35,037 nt of DNA from JAGWGI01 sp050749785 (GTDB lineage: Archaea > Micrarchaeota > Micrarchaeia > Micrarchaeales > CABMGC01). Where the stretch lies: contig JBOGSA010000001.1 of the NCBI GenBank assembly GCA_050749785.1, positions 1 through 35,037 on the forward strand. The letters run 5' to 3'. Both the position numbers and the translations under genes were made by a program. The first letter of the stretch is position 1. Each line of letters begins with the position of its first letter. The notes beneath the pieces are model-generated. The model was not told where the DNA came from. It ran no database searches and was given only the letters and a program-made list of their open reading frames with translations. This document shows, piece after piece, positions 1-6,078 of the stretch.

Positions 1-36
1 GTCTCCTGGCAAGGCCGACCAAAGTCTACAGGAGAC
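1..36. repeat. Inverted repeat at the window edge
   Basis: Positions 1-8 (gtctcctg) and 29-36 (caggagac) are perfect reverse complements around a 20-nt spacer, so an RNA from either strand could form an 8-bp stem. It may be the end of a structured RNA or a terminator belonging to a gene outside the window. I found no tRNA, SRP or RNase P signature around it, and no convincing protein is encoded in 1-112. Confidence 0.35.
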
Positions 37-138
37 CCTCGCACTCATACATTCACGACGACAAAAAGAGAAGAGAAAACCCAAATTCTAATATAGTTAC
101 GAAGTTATTTAATTTGTCAAGTTCCTACACCGCAAGCA

Positions 139-268
139 GTGGGGAATTCCAGCATTAAAGAGGCTGCTCTCAAGCGATTACGTAAAAGAGCACATATCGG
201 AGATCTCTCCTTACCTATACGTAGCCGGATTCCTGAGCCTTACAAGCAGGGAGATAACAAAGGAGAAC
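139..268 (+). other. Upstream coding extension of the P1/L12-like gene, start lost
   Basis: The frame of the CDS at 269 stays open back to a stop at 110-112 and reads as plausible protein, including YLYVAGFLSL and SREITKENMSELL. That stretch is itself P1/L12-like and aligns with the downstream half of the protein. No ATG, GTG or TTG lies in this frame. A GTG at 139 would enter it if one G of the run at 141-144 were removed. An AT-rich element at 104-112 (ttatttaat) sits about 30 nt before that GTG, as expected for a TATA box. A one-base error or mutation is the simplest reading; a non-standard start is the alternative. Confidence 0.5.
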
Positions 269-520
269 ATGTCAGAACTGCTAAAGCTTCCTGGAGTGAA
301 TCCGAATGAGACGATTCTCAACGCGCTCTTTGCATCTAATCTAAAGAGCCATCTGGTTTACATCTATGCATACTATTTCCTCCTCTCAATGGGAAGGGAC
401 ATATCAATAGACAGCCTAAATGCAGTGCTAAAAGCAATTGGGGTTCCCGAAGACAAGGAGAGGGCTGCGGAGGCGATTGCGTTCCTAAATAAGCAACTCG
501 GCATGGAGCACGGCCTATAG
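269..520 (+). CDS. P1/L12-like tandem-domain protein (5' end uncertain)
   Basis: The second half (from VYIYAYYFLLSMG through SLNAVLKAIGVPEDKERAAEAI) resembles the N-terminal dimerisation domain of archaeal ribosomal stalk protein P1/L12: a YIYA helix, a G-(R/K)-(D/E)-I turn and a VLKAxGV helix. The first half, together with the in-frame sequence upstream of 269, gives a second copy of the same pattern, so the full product looks like two P1-type domains in tandem. It lacks the alanine-rich hinge and the acidic GLGALFG-type tail that recruits elongation factors. It is therefore unlikely to be the ordinary stalk protein, and no L10 gene is adjacent. ATG 269 has AGGAG only 3 nt upstream, which is short for a ribosome binding site; a start near 139 is favoured. 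The function is unknown. Confidence 0.55.
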   Translation: MSELLKLPGVNPNETILNALFASNLKSHLVYIYAYYFLLSMGRDISIDSLNAVLKAIGVPEDKERAAEAIAFLNKQLGMEHGL

Positions 521-550
521 ATTCGTCCATCGTTGAACTTGTAGATTAGC

Positions 551-558
551 TATATAAG
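551..558 (+). promoter_or_regulatory. TATA box of the 580 gene (leaderless)
   Basis: The sequence tatataag is centred about 26 nt upstream of ATG 580, so transcription should begin at the start codon. The AAGGAGG-like string at 556-562 is 17 nt from the ATG, too far to act as a ribosome binding site. Confidence 0.6.
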
Positions 559-579
559 GAGGATAAGAAACAAAACATC

Positions 580-1044
580 ATGGCGCTTGGATTTTGGAAG
601 TTAAATTCTGAGAAAGATCTAGCGAAGGAACTTAGAGATAAAACAGAGAAGGTAGTTATAACAAATAGCAATGTCTCCGGATTTAGATGCGAAGTTGAAT
701 TCGGCAGCAACGGAGTATGCTTCACCGATGCTAAGTACAAGACTCGCGGCTTCAACTTCTTTTTGAACCCCGAGGGCTTCTTATATCTGCGCGTAAAAGG
801 GTCGGGCGGTGGGGAGCATGATTGCAGAATCACTGACGACACAGCGCTTGCGCACAGGCTAGATGCAACGAAAAATAACATGGAGGAGAAAAAGAAGATG
901 GTTTTATGGATGGTCAAGGAGATGCATGACGATCTGATTTCCCCAAGAGGATCTTTGATAAAATCGACTTCAATTTATAGAAAAGAGTTGCTCAGATGGA
1001 TAGATGGAATGTACCAGACTATCACTAACGGCCAGCTCAAGTAG
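580..1044 (+). CDS. Hypothetical protein, 154 aa
   Basis: I do not recognise this soluble protein. It has an alternating beta-rich N-terminal half (about residues 20-85, with segments such as FRCEVEFGSNGVCF and GFLYLRVKG) and a charged helical C-terminal half (about 95-150). There is no signal peptide or membrane segment. The TATA box at 551-558 fixes ATG 580 as a leaderless start. The gene is monocistronic: a separate TATA-like element precedes the next gene. Codon use and reading-frame length make it a genuine gene, but no function can be assigned. Confidence 0.7.
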   Translation: MALGFWKLNSEKDLAKELRDKTEKVVITNSNVSGFRCEVEFGSNGVCFTDAKYKTRGFNFFLNPEGFLYLRVKGSGGGEHDCRITDDTALAHRLDATKNNMEEKKKMVLWMVKEMHDDLISPRGSLIKSTSIYRKELLRWIDGMYQTITNGQLK

Positions 1045-1107
1045 CAAACGATTCATAACGATATCTATTTATTTCAGAAAAGACAAAATAGTAGTGTAGG
1101 TGAAAAC

Positions 1108-1242
1108 ATGGCAAATCAAGGAGCTGGAGCTGGATGCGAGTGCGGTGGGGCGTGCATGTGCGGATGTGTCGGCGGATGTGCATGTAAGGTGGAATGCGAG
1201 TGCGGATGCAGCTGCGCAGAAAGGAGGAAAGCGAACAAGTAA
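1108..1242 (+). CDS. Cys-rich metallothionein-like small protein, 44 aa
   Basis: ATG 1108 opens a 44-residue product with 11 cysteines, at positions 10, 12, 16, 18, 20, 24, 26, 30, 32, 34 and 36. They are arranged as CxC, CxCxC, CxC and CxCxCxC clusters, the signature of thiolate metal-binding proteins of metallothionein type. The rest is Gly, Ala and a basic tail (ERRKANK). There is no signal peptide, so it should be cytosolic. An AGGTGA motif at 1098-1103, 4 nt before the ATG, is a good ribosome binding site, and a TATA-like ctatttattt lies near 1065-1074. Binding of Zn, Cu or Cd is inferred from cysteine spacing alone; I cannot name a known family. Storage or transfer of metal to iron-sulfur enzymes is also possible. 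Confidence 0.75.
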   Translation: MANQGAGAGCECGGACMCGCVGGCACKVECECGCSCAERRKANK

Positions 1243-1300
1243 GAGAAACGAACTCTCGGTGAAGATATATTAACCCCCAAACGGTATTCAAAATGATTTC

Positions 1301-1734
1301 ATGAGCTTGCCGATAAAATTCCAGAAAAACTTGACGCTAGGAGAGGTAGATCCGTTGACTACAAAGCAAGAGCAGATAGTCCCAAAAATAGGTGAGATAC
1401 TAAAGAGACAGGAGTTCGATTTCCATGTTCACAACAAAGAGCTAGAGAACGCAAAGAGTTCACAGAGGAAAATTTTTGGCACAGTTACTAGAATAAACAG
1501 GTGCAAAGAAGAGGACACTTACAAAGTGGTTGAGATACCTATAGGCCATTTGTCCAAAACAAAGATACGCTACTTGAAAGATGGATAATAAAGGTGTATG
1601 GAGACAAAAACCATCAGAAGGCAATTGAATTGTCAAAGGATCTCGAGAAAGTTTTCGGAATCAAGGTGGTTATCGAAACAGGGAGCAGGTATGAGCAGAA
1701 GATCGAGGCGCTCAGCGGAATAATCAGAGGATAA
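1301..1734 (+). pseudogene. Hypothetical gene split by an apparent 1-nt deletion
   Basis: ATG 1301 begins a 95-codon frame ending in YLKDG and a stop at 1586-1588. The -1 frame immediately continues with IIKVYGDKNHQKAIELSKDL and on to a stop at 1732-1734. Restoring one A in the ggataataaag stretch (about 1584-1592) joins them as YLKDG-IIKVYGDKNHQ, giving one protein of about 144 aa with a natural beta-alpha pattern. I do not recognise the family. No slippery heptamer is present, so programmed frameshifting is unlikely; mutation or assembly error is more likely. If the halves are separate genes, the second would need GTG 1594 as its start (46 aa). A TATA-like gatatattaac lies near 1263-1273. 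Confidence 0.55.
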
Positions 1735-1754
1735 GAACACAAAGTGCTTAATAG

Positions 1755-1922
1755 ATGGACATAAAGGAATGGGCCAACCGCTCAAAAAATGGAGAGGTAT
1801 GCGGAATATTTGCTTGTGAAGACAATCCGAAGTCAAAATGCACAATGTGTAACAACTTCTACTGCCTTGAACACATAAAGATTCATCAGCACGTAAACAC
1901 GAAAAAGAAAGTAACAACATGA
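1755..1922 (+). CDS. Small AN1/B-box-like zinc-finger protein, 55 aa
   Basis: The product has Cys and His at C16, C21, C29, C32, C37, H40, H44 and H46. The core is CTMCNNFYCLEHIKIHQH. The CxxC-x4-CxxH-x3-HxH arrangement resembles the second half of AN1-type or B-box zinc fingers, which bind two zinc ions. The short basic tail (NTKKKVTT) could contact nucleic acid or another protein, but that is inference. The gene is one of several small plus-strand genes here and follows the split gene by 20 bp. No clear ribosome binding site is seen. The Cys/His pattern supports the coding call; the family name is tentative. Confidence 0.6.
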   Translation: MDIKEWANRSKNGEVCGIFACEDNPKSKCTMCNNFYCLEHIKIHQHVNTKKKVTT

Positions 1923-1930
1923 ACTAATTG

Positions 1931-1957
1931 GTTTTTCCAACAATTTCCTAGCAAAAC
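1931..1957. repeat. 27-bp direct repeat, left copy
   Basis: This copy matches 2511-2537 at 24 of 27 positions. The repeats start exactly 580 bp apart and bracket the DUF6879 gene. Each copy begins with gtttt and ends with aaaac, so the ends are mutually inverted. This copy lies 8 nt after the stop codon at 1922 and just upstream of the TATA box of the 1987 gene. Confidence 0.8.
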
Positions 1958-1964
1958 TATATTA
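1958..1964 (+). promoter_or_regulatory. TATA box of the DUF6879 gene
   Basis: The sequence tatatta is centred 26 nt before ATG 1987, which implies a leaderless transcript. It begins immediately after the left direct repeat. Confidence 0.6.
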
Positions 1965-1986
1965 TTTCTCGTTTCGAATTCTAAAC

Positions 1987-2511
1987 ATGGACAGAACCGC
2001 TGGGCAACACTCATTCGATGAGTTATGGGACTCGGCAAAATCCAATATCTTCAGATTGGAACTTCTCGATAAGTACGATGTAGAAGAGGAGAGATATCCC
2101 TTGCAGCAGTTCAGGGGTGGCATATTCCTTGAAAGCGAAGAAATGAAACTTTGGAGGGAACGTGTTGCTGCAACAAAGAAGCGCGCAGTGAAGGTGCAAA
2201 GGGTGCACATTGTCAATCTTCCGCTTTCCGATTACTTGATCTTTGAAATAGAGGGATACAAAAGAACGCAGAAGGCAGGAGAGGAGATCTTTCTTCTTGC
2301 GCAAGAAGAAGTTAGCATTTCTGAAAAGATCTCAGACTTTTGGATGTTCGATGATCAAGCAGCTGTTGAACTAGAATACTCCAAATCCGGAACTTACATC
2401 AGCACACATGGCGTGCCTTCAGAAAAAATTAGCGAGTTAGTTGAAGTGAAACACAAGTTGTTGCAAAGAGCTGTTCCACTAAAAGAATTCATAATACAAA
2501 ATAATTTGTAG
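1987..2511 (+). CDS. DUF6879 family protein, 174 aa
   Basis: The sequence follows the DUF6879 pattern: FDELWDSAKSNIFRLELLDKY at the N-terminus, W-x-x-x-V and a KVQRVHIVNLPLSDYLIFE block near residue 70, then AGEEIFLL, SDFWMFDD and a YxxxGT strand. I know the family mainly from Actinobacteria such as Streptomyces, where it often sits beside XRE-type regulators. Its biochemical role is not established. Finding it in an archaeon suggests lateral transfer. No companion regulator is adjacent here: the neighbours are the small zinc-finger gene and a non-coding stretch. Start ATG 1987 is set by the TATA box. The gene is bracketed by 27-bp direct repeats, the right one overlapping its stop codon. Confidence 0.75.
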   Translation: MDRTAGQHSFDELWDSAKSNIFRLELLDKYDVEEERYPLQQFRGGIFLESEEMKLWRERVAATKKRAVKVQRVHIVNLPLSDYLIFEIEGYKRTQKAGEEIFLLAQEEVSISEKISDFWMFDDQAAVELEYSKSGTYISTHGVPSEKISELVEVKHKLLQRAVPLKEFIIQNNL

Positions 2512-2537
2512 TTTTTCCAACAATCTCCTGGTAAAAC
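2511..2537. repeat. 27-bp direct repeat, right copy
   Basis: This is the partner of 1931-1957, with three mismatches. It begins on the last base of the DUF6879 stop codon. Like the left copy it sits at the 3' end of a gene, so it could be a duplicated terminator-like element or a recombination footprint. A short hairpin (ctggt/accag) overlaps its right end at 2528-2540. Confidence 0.8.
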
Positions 2538-2552
2538 CAGAATCTTTCCTAC

Positions 2553-2570
2553 GATGCGTTTAAACGCATC
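2553..2570. repeat. Perfect 18-bp palindrome
   Basis: The sequence gatgcgtttaaacgcatc is identical to its own reverse complement. It lies 42 bp after the DUF6879 stop. With a TTTAAA core it could be a dimeric regulator site or a small cruciform; no gene start is close enough to assign it to a promoter. Confidence 0.6.
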
Positions 2571-2746
2571 ATCTCCTTTATTACATAAATCCTCAAAAGA
2601 AATTTTTGAACACGTCTGAATTAATCGTGGCGCTAAGTTTTTCGAGGGAAAACTATTTTGGCTGCAGTTCCACTATTTGAAAAAGCAGTTTCATTTTTCT
2701 GGTGCAAACCACCCTAAAATACCAAATTCTAAAACTATGAAATGAA

Positions 2747-2899
2747 ATGGCAATCCACTTTTTGTGCGCATACCGCTTTTTTGGAAAACAGGCCATCTGG
2801 GCGAAGCAAGCCCCATTACCAGAAAAACTTGCCAAGAAAGATATCCGTTTCCTCGAGATGCATATTTTCGAGCAATTCTATGAAACAAACAGGCTCTGA
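2747..2899 (+). CDS. Possible 50-aa small protein
   Basis: ATG 2747 opens a 50-codon frame rich in aromatic and charged residues, including AKKDIRFLEMHIFEQFYETN. The residue mix is protein-like and a ctaaaatac element sits about 30 nt upstream. No homologue is recognised, there is no ribosome binding site, and the surrounding DNA looks non-coding. It may be a chance ORF or the remnant of a decayed gene. Confidence 0.2.
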   Translation: MAIHFLCAYRFFGKQAIWAKQAPLPEKLAKKDIRFLEMHIFEQFYETNRL

Positions 2900-2971
2900 T
2901 CAGCACGTTCCATATTTTGGAAACGAACAGTAGAAAAAGAATAAAAAGAGAGAGTTGCGATAGGATATGAT

Positions 2972-3508
2972 ATGGAAGCGAAATCGCGATTTAATCCGTC
3001 CCTTGTTGGGATCTTTCGTAAGACGCTAAGACTTAACTCTCCGGCCCAAGATCTAACAGAGCTCAACATATTGGATTTCCATCCCGGTGGCAAATACGAG
3101 AGATTGCTAGAACAAAGATACCTACATTTTTATCTCAATTTTCCCGCTTCAGAGAAAAGGTACTGCTTTATTGGCAACGAAATACTGAGAATGGAGTATC
3201 AATATCTAAAGAGCATCCAGGACCAAACCATAAATGTTGGTAGGATGGTTTTTCGATTAGAGATCAACCATGATGTTCTGGCATCTCTTTTTGAACAACA
3301 GGCGCTTGCGCTTTCAAAGCTTCAAAAGCTCAGTAAAATTTTAGATGATAAAGAGAGATCATGTTATATACTCAAAAAGCAGGGATTGGGATTGCAGTAT
3401 GTAGAGGTAAGTGTGAGCGGTTATTCAATCAAGTTAGAAGCAAGAGCAATAGAAAAAATCGAAAACAAGCTAATAGAGATTGAAACCATCCTTTCTAACA
3501 AAGTTTAA
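2972..3508 (+). CDS. Hypothetical protein, 178 aa
   Basis: Not recognised. It is a soluble, basic protein. The first 90 residues look beta-rich (YLHFYLNFPASEKRYCFIG). Residues about 95-125 form a predicted helix (HDVLASLFEQQALALSKLQK), and a C-terminal amphipathic helix (AIEKIENKLIEIETIL) could form a coiled coil. There is no signal peptide or membrane span. AGGA at 2962-2965, 6 nt before ATG 2972, is a plausible ribosome binding site. It converges on the gene at 3529-4056, with a T-rich stretch between them. Confidence 0.65.
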   Translation: MEAKSRFNPSLVGIFRKTLRLNSPAQDLTELNILDFHPGGKYERLLEQRYLHFYLNFPASEKRYCFIGNEILRMEYQYLKSIQDQTINVGRMVFRLEINHDVLASLFEQQALALSKLQKLSKILDDKERSCYILKKQGLGLQYVEVSVSGYSIKLEARAIEKIENKLIEIETILSNKV

Positions 3509-3520
3509 GAGACTCTAGTA

Positions 3521-3542
3521 TTTTCCTCTCATTTTCTTTTTT
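3521..3542 (+). terminator. T-rich putative terminator
   Basis: A pyrimidine tract with T-runs (ttttcctctcattttctttt) lies 13 nt after the stop of the plus-strand gene at 2972-3508. Archaeal termination uses such U-tracts. It also overlaps the 3' end of the convergent minus-strand gene. Confidence 0.4.
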
Positions 3543-4056
3543 GAGCGATAAACATCTTTTTCGCTCCGTTTGCTATGTCGCCAAATGCCTCTCTTATTTC
3601 ATCGCGAAGACTTGCGGCGGCAATCCCACTGAAGAGAAGTCCAATAACGGCTGGAAAGAATTCCGGAGGTAGGTTTATTGCAAAGCCGCTAATTGTCATC
3701 GTTACTATAGGCAAAGTGGTTACTCCATGGCTAGATGCGATCATTTGCTGGCTTATCTCGCTTGCATTTATCTGCGTGCCGTTAATGGCCAAAGTTCCAG
3801 GTGCGTGCATAAGCAAATTCTTGCCATTCACTTCCAAGTTCAACATTCCGGAATCGGTGATTCCGGTAATCTGAAAACTGTCAATCTTGCAGCCAACCTG
3901 GCTTACTGAGCTGCTTAGTTTGTTTATTACGGAAAATACTCCGGTGAAGCATTCATACGCCACGCTTTTAGCATGATATGCGCTTTCCGCAACTATTCCT
4001 GCCCCTATTCCTGCGACACCGAACGAGATCAAACCTGCTTTCTTTATCGCTTCCAT
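3529..4056 (-). CDS. Hypothetical membrane protein, 175 aa
   Basis: Not assignable to a family. A hydrophobic N-terminal segment (LISFGVAGIGAGIVAESAY, about residues 9-27) and a C-terminal segment (about 128-150, ending GLLFSGIAAASL) flank a predicted extracytoplasmic beta-rich region (50-125) with repeated short strands such as GMLNLEVNGKNLLMHAPGTL. A basic cytoplasmic tail (GAKKMFIAQKRK) follows. The minus-strand TATA-like gtttataaatg at about 4084-4094 gives a short leader to ATG 4056. It lies 67 bp downstream of the pilin-like gene in the same orientation and has its own promoter. A role at the cell surface is inferred only from topology. Confidence 0.65.
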   Translation of the reverse strand: MEAIKKAGLISFGVAGIGAGIVAESAYHAKSVAYECFTGVFSVINKLSSSVSQVGCKIDSFQITGITDSGMLNLEVNGKNLLMHAPGTLAINGTQINASEISQQMIASSHGVTTLPIVTMTISGFAINLPPEFFPAVIGLLFSGIAAASLRDEIREAFGDIANGAKKMFIAQKRK

Positions 4057-4123
4057 ATTATCAAATCCTATTCAGCCTTCCCATTTATAAACTTGGCTCA
4101 TTTTTTGTTTAACTATGCGATGG

Positions 4124-5377
4124 CTACGTTGAGGATACGGCAGTCACAACAATCCCGTCATCCGTTTCATCGCTGCTCCATGTCGCAGTGGCTGTGGCGC
4201 CGCTTTGCGTTGATGAGACTATCTTGTATGCGTCTGCATAATAGCCGCCTGATGGATAATCAAGACCGGTAAGTCCTGTCCATGATGGGCCTGGCGGCCC
4301 GTGGCAAGATGTAGTGACCCCGAGTATTAGATCATTTGGATTGGACGTCGAATAGGCTGTAGATATGGTGTTGCTTGAGGTGGTTGAGGCAATTGATGGT
4401 AGCGAGCCGTTTGAATCAAATGTGTTGGCATTTGACACCGCCAGTACAAAAACCTGAAAGATGTAAATGGTGCCGGATCTTGATGCTGTGACCGTGTCGC
4501 CGCTAAGGGTTTTGCCCGGCATGGCATAGTATACCCATATTTGCCCGCATGCGCCATTAAGCCCTCCTGTACCCCCACTTTGTAGCGTCCATGTCGAGCC
4601 GCCCAAATCAGATACACCAGGTGTACCGGTCCCGCCATCGGAGACTACCACGGCTACAATCATGTCATTTGTGTTCGAGGTAGTAAACGATCCTGTTGTT
4701 GCGCTAGATGAAGATGTCTGGGGGCTGTCGGCATGGGTCTCTAAAACAGGCGGCAAGATTGTGGTCGTGGATGTGCTCGTTGTCGATGTGCTTGTTGTTG
4801 ATGTGCTTGATGTGGTTGTAATTGAGGTGGAGGTAGTAGATGTGGTAGTTGTAGTCGTAGTTGTAACTCCTATGACACCGCCGGTTCCGCCTTCAGCTGC
4901 GAGCGCGCTTCCTGAGGTTGTTACTTTTGCCGTAACAGCGCCGATTCTATCGACCAAGTCTGACTGGTATTGTGTATTGTATGTCCACCATAAATATCCC
5001 TCGAAGTTTGAGCCTATTGAATTGTATTTAATTGGGCAATAGAATGCAATAGTCGCACTAGAACCGGATTGAAGCAAAAGGTTGAGGCTGCCTGTGGAGG
5101 ATGGGGGAGTGGTGTTCGTTGTGCATCCCACATTCGTCACAGTAATAGAACTTGAAATTCCCTGGCTTACTCTTGCAGCAAGCCATCCGGATGTATTAAG
5201 TATGGGTGTTTGGCACAGATATCCTACTGAACCCGAGCATGATGTCCCTGTGGAAATGCCTCCCAAACCAAAGATACCGAGTTGATAAAGGGCAATAATG
5301 ACAATGGCTAGGATAAGGAACGCCCAGCCATATGTCATCAGATATTCCATCGCGCTTTGGGCGCGTTTCCCGTTCAT
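4124..5377 (-). CDS. Pilin-like class III signal peptide surface protein with Thr-rich linker, 417 aa
   Basis: ATG 5377 gives MNGKRAQSAMEYLMTYGWAF, a class III signal peptide of archaeal pilin-like proteins. Cleavage by a prepilin peptidase before Q7 would leave Glu at +5 and a hydrophobic assembly helix (residues 12-38). A Cys-containing domain (about 45-165) follows, then a linker of almost pure Thr/Ser (171-207), then a beta-sandwich-like C-terminal domain (211-417). The linker is a likely O-glycosylation or spacer region. Five in-frame methionine-free turns upstream exist, but the TATA box at 5401-5408, 24 nt away, fixes this start as leaderless. It shares the promoter element with the divergent EF-like gene. 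The domain order matches the larger protein at 30476-33487. The function is probably a pilus- or sheath-like surface appendage. Confidence 0.75.
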   Translation of the reverse strand: MNGKRAQSAMEYLMTYGWAFLILAIVIIALYQLGIFGLGGISTGTSCSGSVGYLCQTPILNTSGWLAARVSQGISSSITVTNVGCTTNTTPPSSTGSLNLLLQSGSSATIAFYCPIKYNSIGSNFEGYLWWTYNTQYQSDLVDRIGAVTAKVTTSGSALAAEGGTGGVIGVTTTTTTTTSTTSTSITTTSSTSTTSTSTTSTSTTTILPPVLETHADSPQTSSSSATTGSFTTSNTNDMIVAVVVSDGGTGTPGVSDLGGSTWTLQSGGTGGLNGACGQIWVYYAMPGKTLSGDTVTASRSGTIYIFQVFVLAVSNANTFDSNGSLPSIASTTSSNTISTAYSTSNPNDLILGVTTSCHGPPGPSWTGLTGLDYPSGGYYADAYKIVSSTQSGATATATWSSDETDDGIVVTAVSST

Positions 5378-5400
5378 GAATAATGTTGATGCAACTACAC

Positions 5401-5408
5401 TTAAATAC
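5401..5408. promoter_or_regulatory. Single TATA element serving two divergent genes
   Basis: The element ttaaatac (tgtatttaa on the other strand) lies 24 nt from the minus-strand ATG at 5377 and about 26 nt from the plus-strand GTG at 5435. No other TATA-like sequence fits either gene, so both leaderless transcripts probably use it. Confidence 0.5.
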
Positions 5409-5434
5409 ATTATCTGTGCAGCATAATTGATTCG

Positions 5435-5776
5435 GTGAAGCACGAGGATCTCGACAATGCTATGGATGTGCAGGAAGCATACGAAGCAAGAGAGCACGGA
5501 GCGAAAATAGGACACGATGTCAGTCACACACGCTCATTAGTGGGCACGGTTGAGCACTTCTTTGACAAGATAAACGTCGTGGCAATAAAGCTGAATGCGC
5601 CACTGAAAGTCGGTGACATAATAGAGATAGGGGATGAAGAGAGTGCTGTTCGCGAGAAGATAAGTAGCATGCAGATAAATCGTGAGGATGTTGGCGCGGC
5701 ATTCGAAGGCGACTCAATAGGGATAAAGCTCAAGCACAAGGTTGAAACAGGAAGCAATGTCTACAAGATGAGATAA
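5435..5776 (+). CDS. Translation elongation factor domain 2-like protein, 113 aa
   Basis: Residues about 36-113 (VGTVEHFFDKINVVAIKLNA, then LKVGDIIEIG, SSMQINREDV, GDSIGIKLKHKV and a VYKM end) match the free-standing beta-barrel proteins annotated as translation elongation factor-like, related to domain 2 of EF-Tu/EF-1A. There is no GTPase domain. The first 35 residues are an acidic helical extension not usual in these proteins. GTG 5435 is favoured because the shared TATA box makes it leaderless; ATG 5462 is the alternative start. The protein may bind RNA or other proteins, and its cellular role is unknown. It lies near a second GTPase-free EF-like protein (6544-7434). Confidence 0.75.
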   Translation: MKHEDLDNAMDVQEAYEAREHGAKIGHDVSHTRSLVGTVEHFFDKINVVAIKLNAPLKVGDIIEIGDEESAVREKISSMQINREDVGAAFEGDSIGIKLKHKVETGSNVYKMR

Positions 5777-5817
5777 TCAAATCGGAGAATGTGTAGGGCT
5801 ATGCGGTTTTGCTCCTT

Positions 5818-6060
5818 CTACCTGTTGTAGAGCCTCCTGAACTTGCCAACCCTCACGAAATCGACAAGGTATATCAGGAATGATATCAGCACCACAAGGC
5901 CTATTAGCACAACAAGGATGCTTGGAATTATATTGAGCGTGCCAAGCGCAACCAGAAGCACCAGAAGTATAAGACCGACAAAGATTACAGTGAAGAAGTT
6001 GGATATCTCTACTTCTCGCAATATGTTTTCGAGTAGCTCTTCGGATTTCATGTTGCTCAT
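5818..6060 (-). CDS. Small two-span membrane protein, 80 aa
   Basis: The protein has a charged N-terminus (SEELLENILREVE), two hydrophobic helices (about residues 22-42 and 44-68) separated by a short turn, and a basic C-terminus (RVGKFRRLYNR). This is a helical hairpin with both ends probably cytoplasmic. No family is recognised. A minus-strand TATA (tttaaataaa) at 6078-6087 places the transcript start at or near ATG 6060; ATG 6051 is an alternative start. It could be a scaffold or small regulatory membrane protein, but nothing in the context decides this. Confidence 0.65.
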   Translation of the reverse strand: MSNMKSEELLENILREVEISNFFTVIFVGLILLVLLVALGTLNIIPSILVVLIGLVVLISFLIYLVDFVRVGKFRRLYNR

Positions 6061-6078
6061 TTTTATAATGAAGTGCGT

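Larger units (their letters stand above)
2538..2971. other. Intergenic stretch of about 430 bp
   Basis: This AT-rich stretch holds the 18-bp palindrome at 2553-2570 and one weak 50-codon ORF at 2747-2899. No convincing gene or structured RNA was recognised. A TATA-like aataaaaag near 2939-2946 and an AGGA motif at 2962-2965 serve the gene at 2972. It may be a decayed remnant of the same accessory insertion as the DUF6879 gene. Confidence 0.4.

Noticed and set aside
1599..1724. Alternative Arg/Ser-rich frame starting at ATG 1599
   Set aside because: The residue mix is not protein-like, while the overlapping frame from 1588 continues the upstream protein naturally.
4662..5042. Plus-strand Val/Asp-rich ORF (VVDVLVVDV...)
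   Set aside because: It is the antisense image of the Thr/Ser linker in the pilin-like gene; repetitive ACN/TCN codons read backwards give Val and Asp.
5378..5527. 50-residue N-terminal extension of the pilin-like protein
   Set aside because: It would place the class III signal peptide internally and runs through the promoter and into the divergent gene.
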